This document shows positions 41,682-50,361 of a DNA stretch of 64,000 bases, piece by piece. Source of the DNA: Anaerolineales bacterium. GTDB taxonomy: Bacteria > Chloroflexota > Anaerolineae > Anaerolineales > UBA11579. The position numbers and the translations under genes were made by a program. Location: the NCBI GenBank assembly GCA_019637675.1, contig JAHBVE010000002.1, positions 519,797 to 583,796 of the forward strand, in the 5' to 3' direction. Within the stretch, counting starts at the first letter, position 1; the number at the start of each line of letters is the position of its first letter. A model generated the notes under the pieces. That model searched no databases. It was not told the origin of the DNA and saw only the letters and a program-made list of their open reading frames with translations.

Positions 41682-42258
41682 AATGAACCTCCAAGAGCTT
41701 CTGCAATCTTTCCTGCAGTCGATAAAGCATCTTCTTTACGGCATCTTCTCGACGATTTAGTATTGATGCGATCTGGCTGAACTTGAGCTCAGCGATATAG
41801 CGGAGCCTGATTAATTCTTGCTCTTCCGTAGGCAATGTTCTGATCAGCTTGCTTAGTCGTTCAATTTCCTCGGCTTGGTCCACTTGCTCCAAACCTGCGT
41901 CTCTCCTACCTTGCTCTGCTGCCTCTAGCGGAAGGTTTCTCCACGTCTGAGCCCTATAAAATCGTTTCAGTTGATTTCGGGCAATTGTGAAAAGCCAAGC
42001 CGAAAATACACCTTTATGCTGGTATCGAGGAAATGCCTGATACGCACTTAGAAATATCTGCGAAGTTATGTCTTCCGCATCCTGCTGGACTCCAACTCGT
42101 GAATACACATACTGATAAACACGCGTAATCCACAAATCATAAAGGGCATGGAATTGGAGCGGATCCTCTTGAGCCAAAAGTATTAACCGATCTTCCTCAG
42201 CATCCCCACTATCCTTGGAAGCAACTATGGCGCCGCCCTTGTTTACAATTCTTTGCAT
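41674..42258 (-). CDS. ECF-family RNA polymerase sigma factor
   Basis: A 194-residue sigma-70-like factor. Region 2 has DPLQFHALYDLWITRVYQYV and DAEDITSQIFLSAYQAFPRY, with core-binding WLFTIARNQLKRFYR, then a linker with many acidic residues, then region 4 ERLSKLIRTLPTEEQELIRL and the HTH LKFSQIASILNRREDAVKKM. Regions 1 and 3 are absent, which defines the extracytoplasmic-function type. It overlaps the anti-sigma gene by eight bases. A second unrelated ECF factor is encoded at 51813-52454. Confidence 0.92.
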   Translation of the reverse strand: MQRIVNKGGAIVASKDSGDAEEDRLILLAQEDPLQFHALYDLWITRVYQYVYSRVGVQQDAEDITSQIFLSAYQAFPRYQHKGVFSAWLFTIARNQLKRFYRAQTWRNLPLEAAEQGRRDAGLEQVDQAEEIERLSKLIRTLPTEEQELIRLRYIAELKFSQIASILNRREDAVKKMLYRLQERLQKLLEVHYE

Positions 42259-42313
42259 AGTAGACTCAGAAGAGTTAACTCAGATGGGACTAAAAAGGGA
42301 CATCGGGCTGACG

Positions 42314-43381
42314 CTACGGGCTTATTGAAATGACCCAAGGCCCATAAATAGTTCCCTGAATTGCATCATTCACCAGCACCTCTGCTTGCTCCGAAGTAAA
42401 ACCTTGGGGGGATGATAGGCTCCCTACATACTGCCCAGATCCATTCTCAAGGCAGGCGAAGTCTAGCCCCGGATATCTTGCCTTCAAATCAGGTTTGATT
42501 TGCTCGCACCTTAGTTTGTGATCCTCAACGAGTTCTAACGGAGTGATCTTGCCCACGACGATTTGATAAGCTGTCTGTTGATTCAAAAACCCTGAAGATA
42601 CTTGGAAGATCGAGTAGTAGCAACGGAATGGGTATACCCCCAAGGATCCGCCTTCAGAGCTAAATGTTTGACTGCCAGTAGTCAAAACTATATCTAAGGG
42701 TATCCAGCCATCCGGTGAAGGAAAATCAAAGCAAAGCTCAGCTCGTGTTTGGACATTATCGCTGCTAATACTGCTAAGGGTTACCGTTACCCCGTTGCCA
42801 GACTGGAAGCCTCCCTCGGCAGTCGAGCTTCCCGAGAACAGAACTCCCGATTGAATGCTTACCCAAAAATTACCGCCATTAACGAGGACAACTTGATCGA
42901 GTGCGTTTGTCAACTGAAATACAACCGTGTATCGCCCGGGGTTTTCAGGAGCAGTCATTTGGATCGAAATCTCTATTTCCTCCCCTGGCAAAACACATCG
43001 GCCGAGTGCCTGGCTTTCGGGGGCGCCCATTGTTTGTCCTTGTGGAGCTGCCAAGAACGTGACTTGATAATCATCAGTCCATGTTGTTTCGCCAACATTA
43101 GAGAGGGTCCAAATCTTAGAGAAATTCTCCCCTGGGGGAACAACTGTTCCATCAACATAACTCTCTCCAATCAAGTGCGCGCCCTCCGCGCCCTCTGTCT
43201 CGCCTTCACAAACAGGCGGGGAAGTACTTTCAACTATGGGTGACTTTGGAGTGGCTTCTGGAGGAGTTGGCGTAGCACTTGGCAAGGCTGTTGAAATAGG
43301 GGTTTCAAGCTGGCCACTGGAACAGCTGGAAAGCATCATGATTGCGCACAAGGAAAGAATTAGCTGCAGATATCTAGTCAT
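42314..43381 (-). CDS. Lipoprotein with NBR1-type Ig-like domain
   Basis: A 355-residue surface protein with signal peptide MTRYLQLILSLCAIMML and lipobox LSSC. After a Thr/Pro/Ser-rich linker comes an Ig-like domain of the NBR1 (four-tryptophan) type: YVDGTVVPPGENFSKIWTLS, NVGETTWTDDYQVTF, LPGEEIEISIQM, GRYTVVFQLTN. Such domains are common in Chloroflexota secreted proteins and probably bind other proteins or sugars. The C-terminal half is another beta-rich region without a family match. It lies 56 bases upstream of the sigma factor gene on the same strand and in the same low-GC cassette. Confidence 0.82.
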   Translation of the reverse strand: MTRYLQLILSLCAIMMLSSCSSGQLETPISTALPSATPTPPEATPKSPIVESTSPPVCEGETEGAEGAHLIGESYVDGTVVPPGENFSKIWTLSNVGETTWTDDYQVTFLAAPQGQTMGAPESQALGRCVLPGEEIEISIQMTAPENPGRYTVVFQLTNALDQVVLVNGGNFWVSIQSGVLFSGSSTAEGGFQSGNGVTVTLSSISSDNVQTRAELCFDFPSPDGWIPLDIVLTTGSQTFSSEGGSLGVYPFRCYYSIFQVSSGFLNQQTAYQIVVGKITPLELVEDHKLRCEQIKPDLKARYPGLDFACLENGSGQYVGSLSSPQGFTSEQAEVLVNDAIQGTIYGPWVISISP

Positions 43382-43471
43382 TCGTCGCCTTTCACTCTTA
43401 CATCTTTTTAATCCCCTAAAGCGAAAAACGGGACATTTCGGTCAAAAACCTAATTGAGCTAAGAAACAAAA

Positions 43472-43493
43472 AAACCTCCGAACGTGGAGGTTT
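43472..43493 (-). terminator. Terminator downstream of tRNA-Lys
   Basis: AAACCTCC-GAACGT-GGAGGTTT, an 8-bp stem, followed in the minus direction by TTTTTGTTTCTT. It lies 18 bases after the tRNA 3' end. Confidence 0.85.
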
Positions 43494-43510
43494 CTACAGA
43501 GAAAAATCAG

Positions 43511-43582
<72 letters not shown>

Positions 43583-43608
43583 AGCAGAAGCGAGATTATA
43601 CCAAAGGA

Positions 43609-45513
43609 TTATTTGGAATCTACGCGGGGCATCACCGCGCCAGCCTTGACCAACGCCAGCATCTCATGCGGAGGCAGCGCCTTGCTGAACAGCTCGCCTT
43701 GAATTTGGTGGCAGCCGGCCTGGCGATACAGCTCCAGCTGGGATTCGTGTTCCACACCTTCGGCGAAGACTTCCATGCCGAGCTTGCGCGCGATCGTGAC
43801 GATGCCGCTGACGATGGCGAGATGGCCGGGCGAATTGACGATCTGAGCAGCAAAGTGGCGGTCGATCTTGAGCGTATCGAAGGGAAATTCGGCCAGATGG
43901 CTGAGGGTGGAGTAGCCGACGCCAAAATCATCGATTGCCAGGCGCACGCCCAGCTCCTTGAGCTGGGTGAGCGTTTGGCGGGCCTGTTGAAAATCCTGAA
44001 AGATGGTGTTCTCGGACAGTTCAAGTTCGAGCAGCTCGGCGGGCAGCTGGCTGGAATCAAGGGCGGCTTTGACGCGCGCCACCAGGTCACCCTGCTTCAG
44101 GTCGCGGTCTGACAGGTTGATCGCCAGGCGCAGCGGCGGCAGGCCCATATCCAGCCAGCGCTTGACCTCGGCGCAGGCGGTCTTGAGCATCCAGTTAGAC
44201 AGAGTGACGATCATGCCCATCTCTTCGGCCAAACCCACGAAGCGATCCGGCAGCAGGATGCCGAGTTGCGGGTGATACCAGCGCGCCAGAGCCTCCACGC
44301 CCACCAGGGCACCGGTCTCGCATTCCACCTGGGGTTGGTAGAAGGCGGAGATCTCGTTACGCTCCAGGGCGTAGCGCAACTGGTTGCCCAGTTCCAGGCG
44401 CTCCAGCGCTCTGGCTTTCATGGCGGCCACATAGAAGCGGAAATTGTTCTTGCCCTCCGCCTTCGAGGCATACATGGCCCAGTCTGCATTTTGGATCAGC
44501 GTCTCAGGGTCTGAACCGTGCACGGGGTACACACTGATGCCCACGCTGGTGGTGATGAAGGCTTCGGCGTTCTGAAAATTGAAAGGTTCTGAGATGGCAT
44601 CGATCAGCTTCTGCACGATGCCCACGGTCTCATCAGGATCACGGATGCCTTCGAGCAGGATGCCAAATTCGTCGCCACCCAGGCGGGCCACCGTATCGCT
44701 GCGGCGCAGGCAGCCCTGGATGCGCTTGGCGATGAGTTGCAGCAGCGCATCCCCCTGCTCATGTCCGAAGGCATCGTTGATAGCCTTGAAGCCATCCAGA
44801 TCCAAAAACAGGACCACCAGGACGGATTGATTGCGATGGGCAAGCTCAATGGCGTGAGAGATGCGGTCTAAAAACAGGGCGCGGTTGGCTACGCCAGTGA
44901 GCGAGTCGTACTTGGCGAGGCGCTGCAGCTCAAGCTCGGTGATCTTGCGCTGGGTGATGTCACGCGCAATGCTCTGGTAGACCTGGCGGCCATCCTGCTC
45001 CATGATGATGGAACTGACTTCGACTAGCATGGTGCTGCCGTCTTTGCGCACATGGGTGCGCTCAAAGGTCAGGTAGCCGCTCTCCAGCAGCCTGTGAATG
45101 ATGTCATCAGTGCGCTCCAGTTCTTCGCGCGGGTAGATGTTGTCAATACCCATGCTGAGCAACTCTTCACGCGTGTAGCCCAGCCGGTCAGCCGCCACCT
45201 GGTTGACATCCATAATGCGCCGCGATTCAACATCAATGATGAAAATGGAGTCGATCGCGTTCTCGAACAGGCTGCGGTATTTGCCTTCGCTGACGCGCAG
45301 CGCTTCTTTGATGCGCTGCTGCTCCTGGTCGTAGAGCTCCTGAGTCTCTTTGGAGGAGATGGCCAGCGAGCGCTCCAACAGGTAGCGGTCTTGATCGGCC
45401 TGGCGATAGGCTTGTTCAATAGTGGAAAGAAAATCCTCCCATTCCTTCATCGTGGGAGGTGAGTTTTCATCCAGCTGCAGGCGCCGGAGCTGACGCCATA
45501 GGATCTTATGCAT
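43609..45513 (-). CDS. PAS-GGDEF-EAL cyclic-di-GMP enzyme
   Basis: A 634-residue cytosolic protein: a helical N-terminus (residues 1-75), a PAS sensor (about 76-195, GKYRSLFENAIDSIFIID to SIARDITQRK), a GGDEF domain (about 200-365) and an EAL domain (about 375-625). GGDEF at 279-283 is intact and an I-site RxxD (270-273) lies five residues before it, so cyclase activity with product inhibition is expected. The EAL domain has EAL (407-409), INLSDRDLK, ELELSEN, AIDDFGVGYSTLSHL, and KIDRHF, all compatible with a phosphodiesterase, though LSEN and FGVG are slight departures. It lies 11 bases from the FIST gene, its likely partner. Confidence 0.93.
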   Translation of the reverse strand: MHKILWRQLRRLQLDENSPPTMKEWEDFLSTIEQAYRQADQDRYLLERSLAISSKETQELYDQEQQRIKEALRVSEGKYRSLFENAIDSIFIIDVESRRIMDVNQVAADRLGYTREELLSMGIDNIYPREELERTDDIIHRLLESGYLTFERTHVRKDGSTMLVEVSSIIMEQDGRQVYQSIARDITQRKITELELQRLAKYDSLTGVANRALFLDRISHAIELAHRNQSVLVVLFLDLDGFKAINDAFGHEQGDALLQLIAKRIQGCLRRSDTVARLGGDEFGILLEGIRDPDETVGIVQKLIDAISEPFNFQNAEAFITTSVGISVYPVHGSDPETLIQNADWAMYASKAEGKNNFRFYVAAMKARALERLELGNQLRYALERNEISAFYQPQVECETGALVGVEALARWYHPQLGILLPDRFVGLAEEMGMIVTLSNWMLKTACAEVKRWLDMGLPPLRLAINLSDRDLKQGDLVARVKAALDSSQLPAELLELELSENTIFQDFQQARQTLTQLKELGVRLAIDDFGVGYSTLSHLAEFPFDTLKIDRHFAAQIVNSPGHLAIVSGIVTIARKLGMEVFAEGVEHESQLELYRQAGCHQIQGELFSKALPPHEMLALVKAGAVMPRVDSK

Positions 45514-45524
45514 GCTTGCCCGGC

Positions 45525-46664
45525 TTAACGTTCCCGCAGGGTGGTGAGGGTCATGGTTTGGTTGTGGAGATCACAGGTGCCGCTGGCATAGGGCGAGATC
45601 TCGCCATAGGAGTAAAAGCCGATCTGGTGCACGCCCGCCGGCAACGCTTCGAGCGTCGCTTCCAACTCCTCTTCCGTGCGCTCATTCAATACCAAACGGC
45701 GGCCCACGCAGCTGATGGCCACCGACAGGATCGGGCCATTGGGAGCGGTGCTGGCGCCGGCCATAAGGGCCGCCTCGCTTGCGCCATCAATCAAGCGGTC
45801 GAAGTTGGCCTTCATGAGCTGGGCATAGTACCCGATCGGAATGTCACCCGCAAAGGTGAGCGAATGCGCATCCTCATCCACACCGAGGATGGTGCGCACG
45901 ATGGTCTTCTGTGCCAGGCGATCTTCGCTGAGCGCCAGGGGGAACAGCAGCGCGCTGGACGGCAAGCCAGACACCAGGTCTCCCAAATATTCCTTGTACA
46001 AGTCCAGAGCCGGGCGGCCATCGAGTTCGTAGAGCACGTTGGCCTCAGAGCGCGTGACTAGGCGCTGCGGGCCGAACACATCCCAGCCGCCCTTGGAGCC
46101 GTGGCGCACTTCGATGTGCTCGCCATACAGCCCCACAGCGGCCACAGAATCCTGCGTGACCTGGCCATCGTTAATGACCCAGGTGCGCTCAAAGCGGTCG
46201 CCGTCGCCAGCCAGGCCGCCGGTGACCACCACCTGGCCGCCGAACTGGTCATTGAGGGCGCGCACCAGCTCGCTGCCATTGATGGTGGTGCCGTTGGAGA
46301 GCACGAACACGGCCACCAGGTCAGGCGCCTTGAGTTGGCTGGCGATCAGCTCGCCGGCCTGGTACGAGTCCTTGACGGAGCTGACATGCGTGCTGGCGGC
46401 GGCCACCCGCGTGCGCTCGAACTGCATCACGGCCACGGAGAGCGAATCGTCCTGCACCTGGGTGCCGAAGATCTCGCCAGCGGTGGAGCAACCCATGACC
46501 TGTGACTGGGGGTAGTGGCGAATGAGCTCATCTACCGGAGCGGTAGCATCCAAAAAGTTGGAAGCTCCGAAGACAAGCACCAGCGTATTAGCTGAATCAA
46601 GCGCCGGGAGCGCATCCACAGACCATCCAGCGTCTTTTGTATAGGTAAAGGTCTCCAGTTTCAT
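45525..46664 (-). CDS. FIST-domain sensory protein
   Basis: A 379-residue soluble protein with FIST_N (from VLVFGASNFLDATAPVDELI through VMGCSTAGEIFG, and VFVLSNGTTINGSELVRALN, VVTGGLAGDGDRF) and FIST_C (GRPALDLYKEYLG to PNGPILSVAISCVGRRLVLN and FYSYGEISPYASGTCDLHNQ, then TMTLTTL). FIST modules bind small molecules such as amino acids or sense signals and often accompany GGDEF/EAL or kinase proteins, as here. Its stop is 11 bases before the start of the PAS-GGDEF-EAL gene, so the two are in one unit. The mode of signalling between them is an inference. Confidence 0.92.
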   Translation of the reverse strand: MKLETFTYTKDAGWSVDALPALDSANTLVLVFGASNFLDATAPVDELIRHYPQSQVMGCSTAGEIFGTQVQDDSLSVAVMQFERTRVAAASTHVSSVKDSYQAGELIASQLKAPDLVAVFVLSNGTTINGSELVRALNDQFGGQVVVTGGLAGDGDRFERTWVINDGQVTQDSVAAVGLYGEHIEVRHGSKGGWDVFGPQRLVTRSEANVLYELDGRPALDLYKEYLGDLVSGLPSSALLFPLALSEDRLAQKTIVRTILGVDEDAHSLTFAGDIPIGYYAQLMKANFDRLIDGASEAALMAGASTAPNGPILSVAISCVGRRLVLNERTEEELEATLEALPAGVHQIGFYSYGEISPYASGTCDLHNQTMTLTTLRER

Positions 46665-46756
46665 AATAAATCCCGATTTCCCTACTTGCTCAAATGTTAG
46701 GCCATTGTATAGCCAAGCGTGTAATTGCTAAACGTCAATTTGTACTAGATTCGTAT

Positions 46757-46776
46757 TACAATAGAACACACGTTCT
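46757..46776 (+). promoter_or_regulatory. LexA (SOS) box with -10 element before the dnaE2-type gene
   Basis: AGAACACACGTTCT (46763-46776) is a perfect GAAC-N4-GTTC palindrome, the LexA site type of Firmicutes and reported for Chloroflexota. A TACAAT (46757-46762) abuts it on the left and the ATG starts two bases after it. RNA polymerase would be blocked by bound LexA, and the RNA should start inside the box, giving a nearly leaderless message. Confidence 0.85.
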
Positions 46777-46777
46777 T

Positions 46778-49700
46778 ATGTCGGTGCATCTGAATACGCA
46801 CTCGTTTTATTCTTTGCTGGCCGGGCTGGATGCGCCCAGCGGGTTGGCGGCGGCCGCCGCGGCCGCCGGGCAGCCCGCCCTGGCGCTGACCGATCACAAC
46901 CGCCTGACGGGCGCGGTGGAGTTTGCCGAGGCGTGTACCCAACACGGCATACAAGCGATCTTTGGCCTGCAAGTGCGGCTGGAAAGCAGCCTGCCGCTGA
47001 TCCTGCTGGCGCAGGACGCGGTGGGTTGGGCCAACCTGTGCCAGCTAAGCAGCTGGCTGCTGAACGAAGAGAACAACGAGAGCCGCAGGCTGCCGCTGGC
47101 AGGCCTGCTGGCGCGGGCCGACGGCTTGCTGTGCCTGGCCGCCTACGAGGCGCCGAACCCGGAGACCCAGCGGCGGGCGTTCGCCCCACCCACCGCCGAA
47201 CTGGCCCAGATCAAAGACCAGTTTAGCGATCGGCTGTACATCCAGGCGCCGCCAGACTGGCACGCAGAACCCGCCCTGGCCGTGGCGCAGAAGTTGGGCG
47301 TGGGCGGCGTGGCCACCTGGCCGGTGTATTACCTGCAGCCCAGCCAGGCCGAGCTGCAGCGCACGGTGAGCGCCATGCGCACGAACACCACCGTGGGGCG
47401 CGTGCCGGCCGAAGAGTTGGCGCCATCCAAAGCCTGGTTTGCCAGCCCACAGGAGCTTGCCGAGGCGTACGCAAACTACCCTGCCGCGTTGGCAGCCACA
47501 GACGAGATAGCCCAGCGCTGTACCTTCAGCCTGCCGCTCGACCGGCCCAACTATCCGCGCCTGGAGCTGCCTGACGGCCAAACTCCGATCGAGGCGCTGC
47601 GCGAGCAAACCCTGCGCGGCGCGGCCGGCTTGTATCCCGAGCTGACCGAGCAATTCACTCAGCGCATGGAGCACGAGCTGGCCAGCATCGAAGCCAGCGG
47701 CTACACCAGCCTGTTCCTCATCATGGCCGAGATCGTGGGCTTTGCGCGCAAGGAAGGTGTGCCACTCTCCTCACGCGGGTCAGCCGCGTCTTCGCTGGTA
47801 GCCCACTGCCTGGGCATCACCACGCCGGACCCGCTGCGTCTTAACCTGTACTTCGAGCGCTTTCTGAACCCGGCCCGCCCCACCCCGCCGGATATTGATA
47901 CAGACATCTGCTCGGCCCGGCGGGATGTGGTGATCAAGCATGTGTACGAGCACTACGGCCACGAACGCGTGGCCATGGTGGCTACGATCAACCGCTTCCG
48001 CCTGCGGTCTGCGCTGCGCGAGGTGGCCAAAGCGCACGGCATGCCCGCCGACGAGATCAAGCGCATGGCGGCGCGGTTGCCCTACCGCTGGTGGGGGCCA
48101 GGCCAGGACAAGAAGGAAGAGCAGCCCTACGCCGAGCTAGAAAGCGAATTCACCAGCCCGCACGCCAGGCTGGTCTTGCAGCATGCCCGCGCCATTCTGG
48201 ATACTCCGCACCACCTTTCGATCCATCCCGGCGGCATCGTGGTCAGCTCCGGCCCATTGCTCGAGCTGGTGCCGCTGCAGTTCTCGGCCAAGGGCATGAC
48301 CATCACACAGTACGACCTGACCGGTGTGCAAAAGATGGGCATGGTGAAGATGGACCTGCTGGCGACCCGCGGCCTGACCGTGCTGGGCGATGTGGCCGAC
48401 CGCATCTGCGAGATGAATCCTGAACTTGGCCGCAGCCGCCTGGGTGTGCTGGAGGCGATACCGGACGGCGACCCGGCCACGGCGCAGACCGTGCGCACCG
48501 GGCGCACGATCGGCTGCTTCCAGATCGAGAGCCCGGGCATGCGCGCCACCCTGCGCGAAGTCCAGGCCGACTCGGTGGACAACATTATGGTTGCGCTGGC
48601 GCTGTTCCGCCCCGGGCCGCTGACCGGCGGCCTGAAGGACGCGTTCGTGCGCCGCCACCTGGGGCAGGAGCCGGTGCGGCATGTGCACCCGGCGCTGCAG
48701 CCGCTGCTGGAGGAGACCCACGGCGTGTTCCTGTACCAGGAGCAGGTGCTGCGCGTGGCGCACGAGCTGGGCGGCTTCAGCCTGGCCGAGGCTGACTTGC
48801 TGCGCCGGGCGATGAGCCACTTCGACCCCGGCAAGCAGATGCAGACGCTGAAGGAGAAGTTCATCCACGGCGCGGGAGAGCGGCACGCAGTGCCGCCGGT
48901 GACCGCCGAGCGGGTCTGGGACATGATGGCGGCGTTCGCCGGCTACGGGTTTCCGAAGGCGCACTCCGCCTCGTACGCGCTGACGGCTTGGCGTTCAGCC
49001 TGGTGCAAGACCCACTACCCGGCCGAGTTCATGGCAGCCGTGCTGGCCAATTGGGGCGGCTACTATGACCAGAACACTTACCTGCTGGAAGCGCGGCGCA
49101 TGGGGCTGCCGCTGCACGCGCCGCATATCAACTATTCACAGCCGCAGTTCAGCGTGACCTACCATGATGGGGAGCCACACCTGTATATGGGGTTAGAGCA
49201 GCTCAAAGACCTGGGGCGGGCTACCCAACAGCGCATTTTGGACTTGCGCCCGTTCAGCACGCTGGCCGACCTCCTCGTGCGGGTTGCGCCGCGCAAGAAC
49301 GAGGTGCGCAACCTGATCGAGGCCGGGGCGCTGGAAGGGCTGGGCAGCATCCCAGACTTGCTCGAACAATTGGACTATGGCTGGGTCAGCGGGCAACTCT
49401 CTTTATTCGGCACACAGCATAAGCTGCCGGATTGGTCACCCGACATGAAGGCTGCTGCACAGGAACGCCTGCTGGGAGTGAGCCTGATCGCCCACCCGCT
49501 GGACCTGCACGCGGCTGCCATGCAAGGCGCCGGCGTGCTCAGCACCCTGGAAGCGGCGACGCGCTTCGGCCAGGATGTGCGCGTGGCGGGCATGCGCCAG
49601 AGCTGGCGCCGGATAGGCTCGTCGGCGGGCGGGTATGTGTATTTTATGGACCTGGCCGACCTCGAAGGTACGTTGCGCGTACTCATCCCCGGCGAGGTGT

Positions 49701-49855
49701 ATATGCGGGGCCGCAGCAGCTTTCAGGACGGGCAGCCAGTATTGATCGAAGGCCGATTGGAGATGGCGCGCGATTCAGAGGAGCCGGTGCTGCGCGCCGG
49801 TAAGGTAGAAGGCCTGCGCCTACCCGCTCACGCGGTTAGTCTGAGCGCGGCTTAG
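46778..49855 (+). CDS. dnaE2: Error-prone DNA polymerase III alpha (DnaE2/ImuC type)
   Basis: A 1025-residue family C polymerase, shorter than the replicative DnaE in this window. The PHP region (HLNTHSFYSLLAGLDAPSGL) has lost the HLHxH metal motif, as expected of a non-nuclease form. The palm holds SRGSAASSLVAHCLGI, TPPDIDTDI and VKMDLLATRGL with the three catalytic acids. The C-terminal part lacks the long tau-binding tail. In other bacteria this enzyme does mutagenic lesion bypass with ImuA/ImuB; neither is encoded here. The ATG at 46778 touches a SOS box and gives a family-like N-terminus; an earlier in-frame start would run through the promoter. It converges with a CopD-like gene, stops overlapping by four bases. 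Confidence 0.9.
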   Translation: MSVHLNTHSFYSLLAGLDAPSGLAAAAAAAGQPALALTDHNRLTGAVEFAEACTQHGIQAIFGLQVRLESSLPLILLAQDAVGWANLCQLSSWLLNEENNESRRLPLAGLLARADGLLCLAAYEAPNPETQRRAFAPPTAELAQIKDQFSDRLYIQAPPDWHAEPALAVAQKLGVGGVATWPVYYLQPSQAELQRTVSAMRTNTTVGRVPAEELAPSKAWFASPQELAEAYANYPAALAATDEIAQRCTFSLPLDRPNYPRLELPDGQTPIEALREQTLRGAAGLYPELTEQFTQRMEHELASIEASGYTSLFLIMAEIVGFARKEGVPLSSRGSAASSLVAHCLGITTPDPLRLNLYFERFLNPARPTPPDIDTDICSARRDVVIKHVYEHYGHERVAMVATINRFRLRSALREVAKAHGMPADEIKRMAARLPYRWWGPGQDKKEEQPYAELESEFTSPHARLVLQHARAILDTPHHLSIHPGGIVVSSGPLLELVPLQFSAKGMTITQYDLTGVQKMGMVKMDLLATRGLTVLGDVADRICEMNPELGRSRLGVLEAIPDGDPATAQTVRTGRTIGCFQIESPGMRATLREVQADSVDNIMVALALFRPGPLTGGLKDAFVRRHLGQEPVRHVHPALQPLLEETHGVFLYQEQVLRVAHELGGFSLAEADLLRRAMSHFDPGKQMQTLKEKFIHGAGERHAVPPVTAERVWDMMAAFAGYGFPKAHSASYALTAWRSAWCKTHYPAEFMAAVLANWGGYYDQNTYLLEARRMGLPLHAPHINYSQPQFSVTYHDGEPHLYMGLEQLKDLGRATQQRILDLRPFSTLADLLVRVAPRKNEVRNLIEAGALEGLGSIPDLLEQLDYGWVSGQLSLFGTQHKLPDWSPDMKAAAQERLLGVSLIAHPLDLHAAAMQGAGVLSTLEAATRFGQDVRVAGMRQSWRRIGSSAGGYVYFMDLADLEGTLRVLIPGEVYMRGRSSFQDGQPVLIEGRLEMARDSEEPVLRAGKVEGLRLPAHAVSLSAA

Positions 49856-50358
49856 GCGATCCGCGCCATGGCCGTAAAGGCCAGCACCAGCAAGCCCAGC
49901 AATAAGTTCAAGACAATAAGGGACTGAAAACGGCGCAAGGTCTGTTCCACCGCGGCGCCGCTGGCCTTGCCGCGCGCTTGCTGCAGCGCGGCGCGTCCGA
50001 GAGCAGGAGCCACGCTCCAAGTGAGGATCGCAGAAACGGCGATCATGCCGAGAAAGACAATATGCTTCAAGCAGATGGCCACAGCCCACGAGTTGGAGAT
50101 GCTAAACAAGCCCTCGTAGTTGGGGTTGCCATCCATCTGCAACAGGCCGGTGAAGGTGAGCAGACCCAGACTGAACCAGCCGATCGGATCCAACCGGCGG
50201 TTGAGAGCGTTAGCCCAGGTGGCAAATTGCTTGTCGGTGAGAGTGCGGCGCATGCTGGGGAACACGAACAGCGCCAGGGCGGCCAGGCCGCCCAACCAGG
50301 CGACGGTGGCCAGCATGTGCAGCCAGAACGAGATGAGCAGCGCCCAGGCTGGGATCAT
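49852..50358 (-). CDS. CopD-like / DUF2269-like membrane protein
   Basis: A 168-residue protein with four predicted membrane helices. FWLHMLATVAWLGGLAALAL begins with the His-containing helix of CopD-type proteins, then GLLQMDGNPNYEGL and AICLKHIVFLGMIAVSAIL. In the CopD family such histidines bind copper or haem; the role here is not known. It starts three bases after the stop of the TPR protein gene and ends in a four-base overlap with the convergent polymerase gene. Confidence 0.75.
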   Translation of the reverse strand: MIPAWALLISFWLHMLATVAWLGGLAALALFVFPSMRRTLTDKQFATWANALNRRLDPIGWFSLGLLTFTGLLQMDGNPNYEGLFSISNSWAVAICLKHIVFLGMIAVSAILTWSVAPALGRAALQQARGKASGAAVEQTLRRFQSLIVLNLLLGLLVLAFTAMARIA

Positions 50359-50361
50359 GCG

